Source: Flavobacteriia bacterium
GTDB lineage: Bacteria > Bacteroidota > Bacteroidia > Flavobacteriales > Flavobacteriaceae
Length of the DNA: 64,000 nt
Assembly (NCBI GenBank): GCA_004293045.1
Contig: RDXY01000008.1
Coordinates: forward strand, 1 to 64,000
Reading direction: 5' to 3'
The notes beneath the pieces were generated by a model, which saw nothing but the letters and a program-made list of their open reading frames with translations, had not been told where the DNA came from and did not search any database. Shown here piece by piece: positions 1 to 7,836 of this stretch. Made by a program: the position numbers and the translations under genes. The number at the start of each line of letters is the position of its first letter. Positions within the stretch are counted from its first letter, which is position 1.

Positions 1-368
1 TGTCCAATATTCCTCACTGCTGCCTCCCGTAGGAGTCTGGTCCGTGTCTCAGTACCAGTGTGGGGGATCTCCCTCTCAGGACCCCTACCCATCGTTGCCA
101 TGGTAAGCCGTTACCTTACCATCTAGCTAATGGGACGCATACTCATCTTTTACCGTTGGAACTTTAATAATCAAATCATGCGATTCGAAAATACTATGAG
201 GTATTAATCCAAATTTCTCTGGGCTATCCCTCTGTAAAAGGTAGATTGTATACGCGTTACGCACCCGTGCGCCGGTCTCAAAGCAGCAAGCTGCTTCTAC
301 CCCTCGACTTGCATGTGTTAAGCCTGCCGCTAGCGTTCATCCTGAGCCAGGATCAAACTCTTCATCGT
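1..368 (-). rRNA. rrs: 16S ribosomal RNA, 5' part
   Basis: The minus strand reads as the first third of a bacterial small-subunit rRNA. The universal 27F site (AGAGTTTGATCCTGGCTCAG) lies at about 341-360 and the universal 338-355 region (reverse complement CTGCTGCCTCCCGTAGGAGT) at about 17-36. The mature 5' end, placed by alignment to E. coli position 1, is near 368. The gene runs off the left edge of the window, so 23S, 5S and the spacer are not visible. The sequence in between has Bacteroidota character, but species cannot be assigned from this fragment alone. Confidence 0.97.
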
Positions 369-483
369 AGATTTTTTAAGATATCGCTATCTAATTATTT
401 TATCGACGATAATCATTTTGCTAGGTATTCAATTCTTTATAATACTCGAAAAAGAGTTACTCTTATTCTTATATGCTGTCAAT

Positions 484-500
484 CCAATATGTCTATGAAC
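484..500 (-). promoter_or_regulatory. candidate boxA-like antitermination site of the rRNA leader
   Basis: On the minus strand this reads GTTCATAGACATATTGG, about 120 nt upstream of 16S. It resembles the GTTCTTTGACATATTGG-type motif I remember from leaders and spacers of Bacteroidota rRNA operons. Assignment rests on that resemblance only. Confidence 0.3.
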
Positions 501-541
501 GTGTTCTCTTATTTTTTGCCTTCTCTTTGAGTTAGCGGGTG

Positions 542-571
542 CAAAAGTAGAACCTTTTTTTTTATTACCAA
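542..571 (-). promoter_or_regulatory. rRNA promoter P1
   Basis: The -7 box TACTTTTG lies at 542-549 and a -33 TTG inside GTTTTGG at 568-574, with 19 nt between them. This matches the Bacteroidota housekeeping sigma consensus TTG-N19-TAnnTTTG. The sequence just after the -7 box, CACCCGC, is unusually GC-rich for this region and would lie at the start of the transcript, as is common for growth-rate-controlled rRNA promoters. Confidence 0.75.
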
Positions 572-655
572 AACTTTAATACACTTTTTTTTGAGAAAAT
601 TGTATCTCCGTTTTAAATAATCATTATGTATAGGAACTATTGCTCTTGCGGGGGG

Positions 656-687
656 CAAAGATAACACCTTTATTTTTAAAATACCAA
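656..687 (-). promoter_or_regulatory. rRNA promoter P2
   Basis: The -7 box TATCTTTG lies at 656-663 and the -33 TTG (within GATTTGG) at 685-687, 21 nt apart. A C-rich block follows the -7 box, as in P1. The -7 box is 114 bp upstream of that of P1. Confidence 0.7.
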
Positions 688-770
688 ATCTTTTTTTATC
701 CTTTTAGCAAAAATAAAATTCGTAGGATAATGGTACTATTTAATAAAGAACGTCGCTTTCATTGCGGGTG

Positions 771-803
771 CAAAACTAGTAACTTTATCCGAATTTCCTA
801 ACC
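771..803 (-). promoter_or_regulatory. rRNA promoter P3 (weaker -33)
   Basis: The -7 box TAGTTTTG lies at 771-778 and is followed by CACCCGC as in P1. The -33 region near 797-803 reads GGTTAGG, a poorer match than in P1 and P2. The -7 box is 115 bp upstream of that of P2, so the three modules are almost evenly spaced. Confidence 0.5.
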
Positions 804-938
804 TTATAATAATCTTTTTTTAAAGTATTTTCTTAACTATTGAACCACAAGAGGTTACATAAACAAAATTCTTATTGAAAAAGTTGTACTGGGGAAGTAA
901 ACCAGAAAAACAAGCCAATAGCCCTGAAAAGAACGGGA

Positions 939-1002
939 GCCCTTTTGTGGTTTTGAAGGGTAATAACAAAGCCCTTTTGTGGTTTTGAAGGGTAATAACA
1001 AA
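939..1002 (+). repeat. 32-bp perfect tandem repeat, two copies
   Basis: Copies at 939-970 and 971-1002 are identical and abut exactly. Each contains CCCTT and AAGGG ends around an 11-nt core, so each can fold into a small 5-bp stem. The repeat lies between the end of the minus-strand permease gene and the rRNA promoters. There is no T-run after either stem, so a simple intrinsic terminator is not supported. Confidence 0.85.
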
Positions 1003-1029
1003 TTTATCAAGCAGAATAGGAAATGGATG

Positions 1030-2262
1030 TTAAAAAAACTTCAACGCTTTAATTGGTGATATTTTTGTAATTAGGTAAGAGGGTATTAATAAAATCAATA
1101 CGCAAATAAATATGGTACCTAAATTTAAAAGTGCCATATGCAAAAAATTAATATCCACCGGAGCGGAAGACACGTAATAACTTTCTGGATTGAGTTTAAT
1201 GATTTCGAACTTCTTTTGAATAAACAATAATACAATTGCGATTCCATTACCCCAAAGCAAACCTCTTGAGATTAAATGGGCTGCGTTGAATAAAAATATT
1301 TTTCGAACAGACCAATTAGAAGCGCCAAGTGCTTTTAACATTCCAATTAACTGGGTTCTTTCGAGAATTAAAACCAAAAGCGCTACTACCATATTAATCG
1401 TAGCAACGGCAATCATAATAATCAAAATGACTAGAATATTGAAATCGAAAAGTTTTAACCATTCGAAAATACTAAAATATTTTTCAGCAATAGATACACT
1501 GTTAAATGTAGGCGGTATGGATTTGTATATTTCTTGTGCGTGCTGGTCTAATTTTGAAAAATCGTCTATAAAAATTTCATAGGCACCAAACTGATTGAAC
1601 TGCCACTTATTTATACGTTGCAGATGTTGTATATTACCAATTACATATGACGAATCGAATTCTTGAAAACCTGAATTATAGATTCCTGCAATTTTAAACT
1701 TTCGTACACTTGGTAATTTGCCTTGTGTTTTCATAAAAAAAGTATGGAATGAATTTCCAACTTTCAATTTTAATCGATTGGCTAAAAACTGAGAAATCAA
1801 TACTTCATTACTATCGCCATTTTTATAAGTTGGGATTTTTCCTTCAACTAAAAATTCTTCTAAATTTCTCCATTGATAAGTCGCATCTACACCTTTAAAA
1901 ACAATACCTTCCACATCCGTTTTCGTTCTAATTAAAGCGCCTTTTGTAATAATGGGTTGTACATGTGTGATAAATCCATTTTTTTTCAATTGTGAAACAG
2001 AAAGCAATTTAGAATCAATTGGTTCAGCAGTAATTTGAGACTGGTTGTCATCAAAATTTGAGACTATAATGTGACCATTGAATGCCGCTATTTTTTCGCG
2101 AATTTTTTGTTGCAGTCCTATACCAGTAGCCACAGAAATGATCATCATAAAAATACTTAAGGCAATAGCCAAAATAGCGATTTTTATAATTGGTGAAGAA
2201 ACACTACTTTTATAACTTTTAGAAACTATAAGTCGTTTCGCAATAAAATATTCTAAATTCAA
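1030..2262 (-). CDS. LolC/LolE-type ABC transporter permease (FtsX family)
   Basis: A 410-residue inner-membrane protein with the LolC/E-MacB layout. One N-terminal membrane segment (about 25-48) is followed by a large periplasmic domain to about 270, then three C-terminal membrane segments forming the FtsX-like domain. The family moves lipoproteins from the inner membrane towards the outer membrane together with an ABC ATPase, which is not encoded next to it here. The start is TTG at 2262: an in-frame stop lies seven codons upstream and no ATG fits the conserved N-terminus MNLEYFIAKR. It is divergent from namZ with only 11 nt between the start codons. Confidence 0.85.
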   Translation of the reverse strand: MNLEYFIAKRLIVSKSYKSSVSSPIIKIAILAIALSIFMMIISVATGIGLQQKIREKIAAFNGHIIVSNFDDNQSQITAEPIDSKLLSVSQLKKNGFITHVQPIITKGALIRTKTDVEGIVFKGVDATYQWRNLEEFLVEGKIPTYKNGDSNEVLISQFLANRLKLKVGNSFHTFFMKTQGKLPSVRKFKIAGIYNSGFQEFDSSYVIGNIQHLQRINKWQFNQFGAYEIFIDDFSKLDQHAQEIYKSIPPTFNSVSIAEKYFSIFEWLKLFDFNILVILIIMIAVATINMVVALLVLILERTQLIGMLKALGASNWSVRKIFLFNAAHLISRGLLWGNGIAIVLLFIQKKFEIIKLNPESYYVSSAPVDINFLHMALLNLGTIFICVLILLIPSYLITKISPIKALKFF

Positions 2263-2273
2263 AATATACTTTT

Positions 2274-3566
2274 ATGAAAATTGAGTTCAAAAATACGTTT
2301 TTATTTATTTTAATACTATTATTTTCTTTTGGATGTTCGTCATTAAAAAAGACAAAAGAAAATAAAGAAACAAAAATTGACATCTCTAAAAATAAAATTA
2401 GTGTTTCTGAAATCAAGACATTTAAAACAGGTGCTGAAAATTACGAAACCTATTTGCCTTTTTTAGGAAATAAGAGAATTGGAATTGTTACGAATCCTAC
2501 CGGAATTGTCAAATACCAATCCATTGATATTATGTATGTACAAGATCCAAGAATTGAACCGCAAACTAAGATCACAAATAAAGAAATTTCTATTGTAGAT
2601 TTTTTACTTAATAAAAATATTAGTATTCAAAAAATATATGCGCCAGAACATGGATTTAGAGGAACCGCTGACGCAGGCGAAGTTATTAAAGATGGTAAAG
2701 ACATAAAAACCAATTTGCCTATTATTTCTTTATATGGAAATAATAAAAAGCCTAAACCCGAACAATTAGAAAATATTGATATTATTGTTTTTGACATTCA
2801 AGATGTAGGGGCACGATTTTATACTTATATTTCTACTTTGCATTATGTGATGGAAGCTTGCGCAGAAAACAATATTGAACTTTTAGTTTTAGACAGACCC
2901 AATCCAAATGGAAGTATTACGGATGGGCCGGTATTAGAAATGGAACATAAAAGCTTTGTAGGCATGCACCCCATTCCCGTTTTACATGGCATGACTATTG
3001 GCGAATATGCGAAAATGATAAATGGGGAAAAATGGTTAGCAAACGGAATTCAATGTAATTTAACAGTGATTCCTTGTACAAACTATAAAAGAGAAATAAA
3101 GTATAGCTTACCCGTAAAACCCTCCCCAAATTTACCAAATGATCAATCCATAAATCTATATGCTAGTTTATGTTTTTTTGAAGGCACAAATGTTAGTGTT
3201 GGAAGAGGCACAGAAAAACAATTTCAAATTTACGGTTCGCCATTTTTACTGAAAACAGAATTTTCATTTACACCACAACCTAATTTTGGAGCAAAAGAAC
3301 CGATGCATAAAGATGTTTTATGTTTTGGAGAAGATTTGTCTAAAATCAAAAAAGTGAGCCGTTTAGAGTTGAAATGGCTAATAAAAGCATATGCCAATAC
3401 TTCTGACAAAGCTATCTTTTTTAATGATTTTTTTACCAAATTAGCAGGAACCAAAAAACTTCAAGAGCAAATAATTGAAGGCGTTTCTGAAAAGGACATT
3501 AGAAAAAGTTGGGAAACTGATTTGAATGCTTTTATGGAAATGAGAAAACAATATCTTATTTACTAA
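2274..3566 (+). CDS. namZ: NamZ-type exo-beta-N-acetylmuramidase, lipoprotein (DUF1343 / GH171)
   Basis: The 430-residue protein has a lipoprotein signal (membrane stretch 8-20 ending SFGC, Cys at 21), so it should be anchored in the outer or inner membrane. The rest matches DUF1343, whose characterised members (NamZ, GH171) release N-acetylmuramic acid from non-reducing ends of peptidoglycan fragments. Family signatures include RIGIVTNPTG and YAPEHGFRG, the latter with the conserved Glu-His pair, and VFDIQDVGARFYTY. Length is normal. It overlaps the convergent VOC gene by 11 nt. Together with mpl at 50409 it suggests cell-wall recycling, though the two genes are not linked. Confidence 0.85.
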   Translation: MKIEFKNTFLFILILLFSFGCSSLKKTKENKETKIDISKNKISVSEIKTFKTGAENYETYLPFLGNKRIGIVTNPTGIVKYQSIDIMYVQDPRIEPQTKITNKEISIVDFLLNKNISIQKIYAPEHGFRGTADAGEVIKDGKDIKTNLPIISLYGNNKKPKPEQLENIDIIVFDIQDVGARFYTYISTLHYVMEACAENNIELLVLDRPNPNGSITDGPVLEMEHKSFVGMHPIPVLHGMTIGEYAKMINGEKWLANGIQCNLTVIPCTNYKREIKYSLPVKPSPNLPNDQSINLYASLCFFEGTNVSVGRGTEKQFQIYGSPFLLKTEFSFTPQPNFGAKEPMHKDVLCFGEDLSKIKKVSRLELKWLIKAYANTSDKAIFFNDFFTKLAGTKKLQEQIIEGVSEKDIRKSWETDLNAFMEMRKQYLIY

Positions 3567-3927
3567 TAATATCTTGTCCAAATTGCAACAAATAACCATT
3601 GTTATCATAAATAGCAAACTCTCGCATTCCCCAAGGAAATTCTTCTAATTCATAACAAATTTTGCATTTGTCTTTTAAATTATTCCAAAGTTTGTCAACC
3701 TGATCTACATTTATATAAAATGAACCTGTAAAAATTGGTTTTTCAAAAGATATATGTTCATTTGGAGCTGCGATCATAATTTCAGCTTCATCTTTATATA
3801 AGGAAGCCCAATTCCATTTTTTGTTATACTCTCCACAAATAAAACCTAATGTATTTACATAATAATCAATAGTTTCTTCCAATTTATCTGTCCAAATCAT
3901 TGGTTTGATGGGTTGAAATTTTATCAT
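3556..3927 (-). CDS. VOC superfamily (glyoxalase/bleomycin-resistance-like) protein
   Basis: A 123-residue single-domain protein with the beta-alpha-beta-beta-beta repeats of the vicinal-oxygen-chelate fold. The N-terminal half contains TIDYYVNTLGF and the C-terminal half ends with REFAIYDNNGYLLQFGQ, where the terminal Glu-type metal position of glyoxalases appears as Gln. Substrate cannot be inferred. It lies 10 nt downstream of the YkgJ-like gene, so the two are probably co-transcribed, and its last codons overlap the convergent namZ end. Confidence 0.8.
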   Translation of the reverse strand: MIKFQPIKPMIWTDKLEETIDYYVNTLGFICGEYNKKWNWASLYKDEAEIMIAAPNEHISFEKPIFTGSFYINVDQVDKLWNNLKDKCKICYELEEFPWGMREFAIYDNNGYLLQFGQDIISK

Positions 3928-3937
3928 AATTTTTAAC

Positions 3938-4432
3938 TTAAAATACTATTTTTGCTTTCATTTTCTCAACTATATTAAAAGCAGCAGGACAAATGGCAAC
4001 GTTTAGTAAAGTTAAATCCGTAATTTGATTGAACTTTTTTCTATCGGTGTGCGGAAATTCTCTACACGCCTTTGGTCGTACATCGTAAATAAAACACTTA
4101 TTATCTGAATCTAAAAACGTACACGGGACAGATTTTAATACATAATCATTATCTTCATCTACACGTAAAAACTGACTGATAAATTGTTGTGGCTTTTGCT
4201 TAAAATGTTTTGCAATTCGTTCCACATCTGCATCTGTAAATAGCGGCCCAGTAGTTTTACAACAATTGGCACATGCTAAACAATCGGTTTTTTTAAATTC
4301 AGCATCGTGTAAATCTTGCATTACATAATCTAAATTTTTTGGTACCCGTTTTTTTAACTTATCGAAATATTTTTTAGTTTCAATATGTGTATCTTTGGCT
4401 AACTTTTGAATTTCGTTTAACGATGGCTTCAT
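3938..4432 (-). CDS. YkgJ-family cysteine-cluster protein
   Basis: The 164-residue cytosolic protein carries the YkgJ/UPF0153 cysteine pattern: CLACANCC near residues 56-63, then CTFLDSDNKCFIYDVRPKAC near 104-123. The family is thought to bind zinc or an iron-sulfur cluster, but its role is unknown. It is the first gene of a likely two-gene unit with the VOC protein. A -7 box lies about 25 nt upstream. Confidence 0.85.
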   Translation of the reverse strand: MKPSLNEIQKLAKDTHIETKKYFDKLKKRVPKNLDYVMQDLHDAEFKKTDCLACANCCKTTGPLFTDADVERIAKHFKQKPQQFISQFLRVDEDNDYVLKSVPCTFLDSDNKCFIYDVRPKACREFPHTDRKKFNQITDLTLLNVAICPAAFNIVEKMKAKIVF

Positions 4433-4455
4433 TAATTATTTGTCTGAATGAACTA

Positions 4456-4463
4456 CAAAGTTA
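4456..4463 (-). promoter_or_regulatory. -7 box before the YkgJ-like gene
   Basis: TAACTTTG on the minus strand fits TAnnTTTG and would give a leader of about 20 nt. The -33 region is not recognisable as TTG. Confidence 0.45.
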
Positions 4464-4516
4464 CGATTTTAAATATAGATTTAAGAATAACGAATGTTGA
4501 ATTTTGAAATAAAACC

Positions 4517-5224
4517 ATGAAAGACCTTTTCGGAAAAGCCATATTAGATTACCAAACGAAAGATGCACCAGAAGATTTAATTACCGAAACGTCTATTTCT
4601 GAAGCTGATGAAATGTCTGTTTCCTATTTGTTTAGAACTTATAATGAAATGCCAAAATTGGAACAAAAAGCGTTACAATTAGCAAAAGGTAGTGTTTTAG
4701 ATGTAGGTTGTGGTGCTGGAAGTCATGCATTAGCATTACAAAACGAAAGAAATCTAGAGGTTACCGCAATAGATATTTCTGAAAATGCTGTGAGAGCTTG
4801 TCAACTTCGTGGCATACAAAATGTGAAAGTTGCCAATATTTTAGATTTAGATGAAGAAAATAAATTCGATACGATTCTTCTTTTGATGAATGGCACTGGA
4901 ATCTTTGGAACATTGAAAGAAACAGACACCTATTTACAGAAATTAAAATCGTTATTACATGAAAATGGACAGATTTTAATAGATTCCTCTGATTTAATTT
5001 ATATGTATGACCAAGATGAAGATGGTGCTTATTGTATTCCAGCAGATGGCTATTATGGCGAATTGACTTTTACTTTGCAATATAAAGGAGAAACAGAAGA
5101 CACTTTTCCTTGGTTGTATATGGATTACAATACCCTTCAAAATGCAGCAATTGCAAATGGTTTAAATTGTGAATTAGTTTTAGAAGGTGACCATTTTGAT
5201 TATTTGGCAAAACTTTCATTATAA
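4517..5224 (+). CDS. class I SAM-dependent methyltransferase
   Basis: The 235-residue protein has the Rossmann-type SAM motif VLDVGCGAGSHALAL near residues 61-75, an acidic end of strand 2 (VTAIDIS) and a third motif around NKFDTILLLMNG. There is no signal peptide. The methyl acceptor cannot be told from sequence. It stands alone on the plus strand, and its stop codon lies in one arm of the inverted repeat at 5221-5365. Confidence 0.85.
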   Translation: MKDLFGKAILDYQTKDAPEDLITETSISEADEMSVSYLFRTYNEMPKLEQKALQLAKGSVLDVGCGAGSHALALQNERNLEVTAIDISENAVRACQLRGIQNVKVANILDLDEENKFDTILLLMNGTGIFGTLKETDTYLQKLKSLLHENGQILIDSSDLIYMYDQDEDGAYCIPADGYYGELTFTLQYKGETEDTFPWLYMDYNTLQNAAIANGLNCELVLEGDHFDYLAKLSL

Positions 5225-5365
5225 ATTCCAAAAATTAAATTCCAATTTTTAAAATACCAAAAAAACACAAAATCTATTTTTTGAAACACAGATCAAAGAA
5301 ATTTTAAAAATCTGTAAATCCGTGTTGAAAAATAATAAAAAATAAGTTTCAATTTTGGAATTTAT
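5221..5365. repeat. inverted-repeat-bounded spacer between convergent genes
   Basis: ATAAATTCCAAAA at 5221-5233 is the exact reverse complement of TTTTGGAATTTAT at 5353-5365. The arms contain the methyltransferase stop codon (5222-5224) and reach the first base of the queE stop (5365-5367). Inside lies a second inverted pair (AACAC...GTGTT with AGAT...ATCT, about 5285-5326). It could act as a two-way terminator, but the 120-nt loop makes that uncertain. I recall similar CACAGAT...ATCTGT sequences as common in Flavobacterium spacers. Confidence 0.7.
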
Positions 5366-5997
5366 TACGGTATATTCAAATATTTGTGAGTTTGTAAAGA
5401 TACTCGCCATTTTGGATTGTTCATAACATACGCTACAATAAGCGGTGTCATTTCTTCTTTTTTGCTCCATTCTGGCTGTAAGAATAGAATAGCATTTTTA
5501 TTTGTTTTTTCTGCTTGTTCTTCTGCAAAAATAAAATCGTGCTTGTTATGAATAATGACTTTTAACTCATTTGCGATCGCGTAAGCAGATGCCACAGGTA
5601 ATTTATTTTTTTTTGGCGACAAACAAAACCAATCCCAAGTCCCGGTTACCTCGTATGCTCCAGAAGTTTCAATATGAACATTTAATCCTGCATTTTTCAA
5701 TTGGGAGGTTATTGGATTCATATTCCAAGTTAAAGGTTCTCCTCCAGTTATTACAATTGTTTCTGCATATTTTTTTGCATTTGTAATTATATTTTCTACT
5801 GCAGTTGGGGGATGTAAATCTGCATTCCAACTCTCTTTAACATCGCACCAATGACATCCTACATCACAACCACCCACACGAATAAAGTATGCTGCTGTTC
5901 CAGTATGAAATCCTTCGCCTTGGATGGTATAAAATTCTTCCATTAAAGGAAGCATTTCGCCTTTGTCTACTAATAGTTGAGTTTCTTTATTAAGCAT
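5365..5997 (-). CDS. queE: 7-carboxy-7-deazaguanine synthase
   Basis: QueE is the radical-SAM enzyme that contracts carboxytetrahydropterin to 7-carboxy-7-deazaguanine in the pathway to queuosine. The 210-residue protein has the expected FYTIQGEGFHTG motif followed by GGCDVGCHWCD, where Cys44, Cys48 and Cys51 form the CxxxCxxC iron-sulfur motif of radical-SAM proteins. Later, IVITGGEPL is the usual GGE motif. A second queuosine gene, queA, lies at 16769, but the other deazaguanine genes are not in the window. Confidence 0.92.
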   Translation of the reverse strand: MLNKETQLLVDKGEMLPLMEEFYTIQGEGFHTGTAAYFIRVGGCDVGCHWCDVKESWNADLHPPTAVENIITNAKKYAETIVITGGEPLTWNMNPITSQLKNAGLNVHIETSGAYEVTGTWDWFCLSPKKNKLPVASAYAIANELKVIIHNKHDFIFAEEQAEKTNKNAILFLQPEWSKKEEMTPLIVAYVMNNPKWRVSLQTHKYLNIP

Positions 5998-6014
5998 GTT
6001 TTATGTATTGGGTG

Positions 6015-6022
6015 CAAAGGTA
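6015..6022 (-). promoter_or_regulatory. -7 box of the queE promoter
   Basis: TACCTTTG on the minus strand, followed by CACCC, fits the Bacteroidota -7 box. The predicted leader is only about 13 nt. The -33 position falls in the 14-bp repeat at 6032-6059 and lacks a clear TTG. Confidence 0.55.
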
Positions 6023-6031
6023 ATTTATTTA

Positions 6032-6059
6032 GGGTAAAAGGTAAAGGGTAAAAGGTAAA
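6032..6059. repeat. 14-bp tandem repeat (GGGTAAAAGGTAAA) x2
   Basis: Two identical, abutting units at 6032-6045 and 6046-6059. They sit where the -33 element of the queE promoter should be. Related G-rich words occur at 44413-44450 and 51772-51836. Confidence 0.9.
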
Positions 6060-6086
6060 AGTTTATTAGTTTGAAACAGCACATAA

Positions 6087-6116
6087 AAAAACCGACAACT
6101 TACGCTATCGGTTTTT
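6087..6116 (-). terminator. intrinsic terminator after the TPR gene
   Basis: AAAAACCGA (6087-6095) pairs with TCGGTTTTT (6108-6116) around a 12-nt loop. A T-run follows on either strand. It closes the exbB-tonB operon, whose last gene ends at 6135. Confidence 0.8.
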
Positions 6117-6134
6117 AAAATTCCAATGAAATTA

Positions 6135-7826
6135 TTATTTATTTAATGCTTGTAAAGATTCTTTTACGAACACATCATTTGGATTTATTTCTGCGGCTTT
6201 TTTGAAATTTTCTATCGCTTTTGCTTTATCAGTAGTAGCATAATTTGCTCCAATAAACGAATAGGTTTCAAAAAGATTTTCTTTTACGGCTGCTTTTGCT
6301 AATTCTGTTTCGCCTTTTGCAGTTACCGTTTTTACATATCCTTCATAATCTAAAACCGCTTGTGCATTAGCTTCTGGAGTTCCAATTACTCTATTCAATT
6401 GTCCTTTGTAAAAATAAACATCTTGAGTATTTGGGGAGATTCTGATAGCTTCTGCATAGGCGTTATTAGCTTTTACAAATTCTGCTGTTAATGCTGCTTT
6501 TTGAGCCGCTGTTTTACTTTCTGCATAGAATAAAATTGAATTTCCTAATAAAAAATTATCTCGACTATAACTTTTTGAATTTGTATTTTTCACCGCCAAT
6601 TCAAATAATTTTGCGGCTTCTAAATATGCTTTTCCAGAATATAATTTAATTCCAATTTCAGTAAATTCAGTATTTAAATTTGGATTTAAATCTGCTGCTT
6701 TTGTTAAATCTGATATGGCTTCATTAAATTTAGTTTGATTAGAAATAATTCCTTTATCATCCATCGAAGTAGCTAATTTAGCTTTAGCCAAATATAAGTA
6801 GTCTTTACCATTTATCTTTTTAGCATCAACTTTTAACATGTATTCGCTAAGTGACTTAATAGCGCCTTCAGGATTTCCGTTTTCAGAATAAGCATACCCT
6901 AAATATTTAAATACTTTTGGATTTACTTTGTCCGATTTCTGAATCGCTAGAGCTTCTGCTTCTAATTCTTTCCATTTCTTAGATAAGATTAAGAAATCGG
7001 CATACTTCATTTTTGCATCTGTAGAAACATCTGTTAAACTCATATACTTTTTATAATCTTCTAAAGCAGCTGCAATTTTTTCTTCGAAAAGTGATTTTTT
7101 TGCATACGCCCATGCTAAATTAGTTTCTGCTTTTTCACGAAATGCTGGTCCGTAACTTGGATTAATTGCCAATATATCATTAAATGCTTTTAACGCTTCT
7201 GGAAAAGCTTGCGCATTTCTTGTGATAATTGCTAATTGCAAAGGTGCTCTTACTGATGTTTTATCAAGTTCGCCGGCTGTTCTATAAGCCACATAAGCAT
7301 CGTTAATATTTTTATTGGCAACCAAAGCATCACCTAAAGCAATTTGCGCTAAAGCCGATTTTGGATCACTTGCTACAGCTAATTTAGCTGCTGCTAATGC
7401 TTTGGAAACATCTGGTGTAGCCGCTTTTAAATAAGCTTGAGTAATAAAAATTTGTTCTTCGGTATTTTTCTTTTTAGCAACAGCTAATGCTGCAGAAAAA
7501 TTTGCTTCCGCATTTGAAACTTTTCCATCTAACAATTCTAATTGACCTAAACCAATTAAATTTAAATGTCCAGCATCTTTAGCGGATTTACCTTTATCAA
7601 AATAAACTTTTGCAGAATCTTGTTTTTCTAATGCTAGATAAACTTGACCTAAATAAAAGTAATTTTTACCTTTATCTGGCGCTGTTTCAACCATTGATTT
7701 TAATGACTTTCTAGCTTCTGAAAATTTTTCTGCATCGATTGTTTTCTTTACTTGCTCTAAATCTTGAGCATTTACTGCAACTGCAGATAAAATAGTGACA
7801 AAACTTGATAAAATAATTGTTCTCAT
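6135..7826 (-). CDS. exported tetratricopeptide-repeat protein
   Basis: The 563-residue protein starts with a signal peptide (MRTIILSSFVTILSAVAVNA, cleavage before Gln21). The rest is helical TPR repeats, for example GKNYFYLGQVYLALEKQDSA and AYAEAIRISPNTQDVYFYKG, continuing to the C-terminus (KAIENFKKAAEINPND). It is the last gene of the exbB-exbD-exbD-tonB operon, 10 nt after the PstS-like lipoprotein, and is followed by a terminator. A periplasmic scaffolding role tied to TonB-dependent transport is inferred from position only. Confidence 0.8.
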   Translation of the reverse strand: MRTIILSSFVTILSAVAVNAQDLEQVKKTIDAEKFSEARKSLKSMVETAPDKGKNYFYLGQVYLALEKQDSAKVYFDKGKSAKDAGHLNLIGLGQLELLDGKVSNAEANFSAALAVAKKKNTEEQIFITQAYLKAATPDVSKALAAAKLAVASDPKSALAQIALGDALVANKNINDAYVAYRTAGELDKTSVRAPLQLAIITRNAQAFPEALKAFNDILAINPSYGPAFREKAETNLAWAYAKKSLFEEKIAAALEDYKKYMSLTDVSTDAKMKYADFLILSKKWKELEAEALAIQKSDKVNPKVFKYLGYAYSENGNPEGAIKSLSEYMLKVDAKKINGKDYLYLAKAKLATSMDDKGIISNQTKFNEAISDLTKAADLNPNLNTEFTEIGIKLYSGKAYLEAAKLFELAVKNTNSKSYSRDNFLLGNSILFYAESKTAAQKAALTAEFVKANNAYAEAIRISPNTQDVYFYKGQLNRVIGTPEANAQAVLDYEGYVKTVTAKGETELAKAAVKENLFETYSFIGANYATTDKAKAIENFKKAAEINPNDVFVKESLQALNK

Positions 7827-7836
7827 TTCTTCTTTT

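Larger units (their letters stand above)
369..1029 (-). other. rRNA operon leader and promoter region (no protein gene)
   Basis: This 660-bp stretch between the 16S gene and the permease carries no credible protein gene. Read on the minus strand it holds a roughly 170-nt leader before 16S, three promoter-like modules with -7 boxes at 542-549, 656-663 and 771-778, and a 32-bp tandem repeat at 939-1002. A plus-strand reading frame over 246-530 is an artefact of reading rRNA and leader backwards. Confidence 0.8.

Noticed and set aside
246..530. Open frame of 94 codons on the plus strand
   Set aside because: It runs backwards over the 16S 5' end and its leader; composition is that of rRNA and there is no homology or promoter.
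939..1002. CRISPR-like repeat
   Set aside because: Two abutting copies with no spacer between them and no cas genes; it is a simple tandem duplication.
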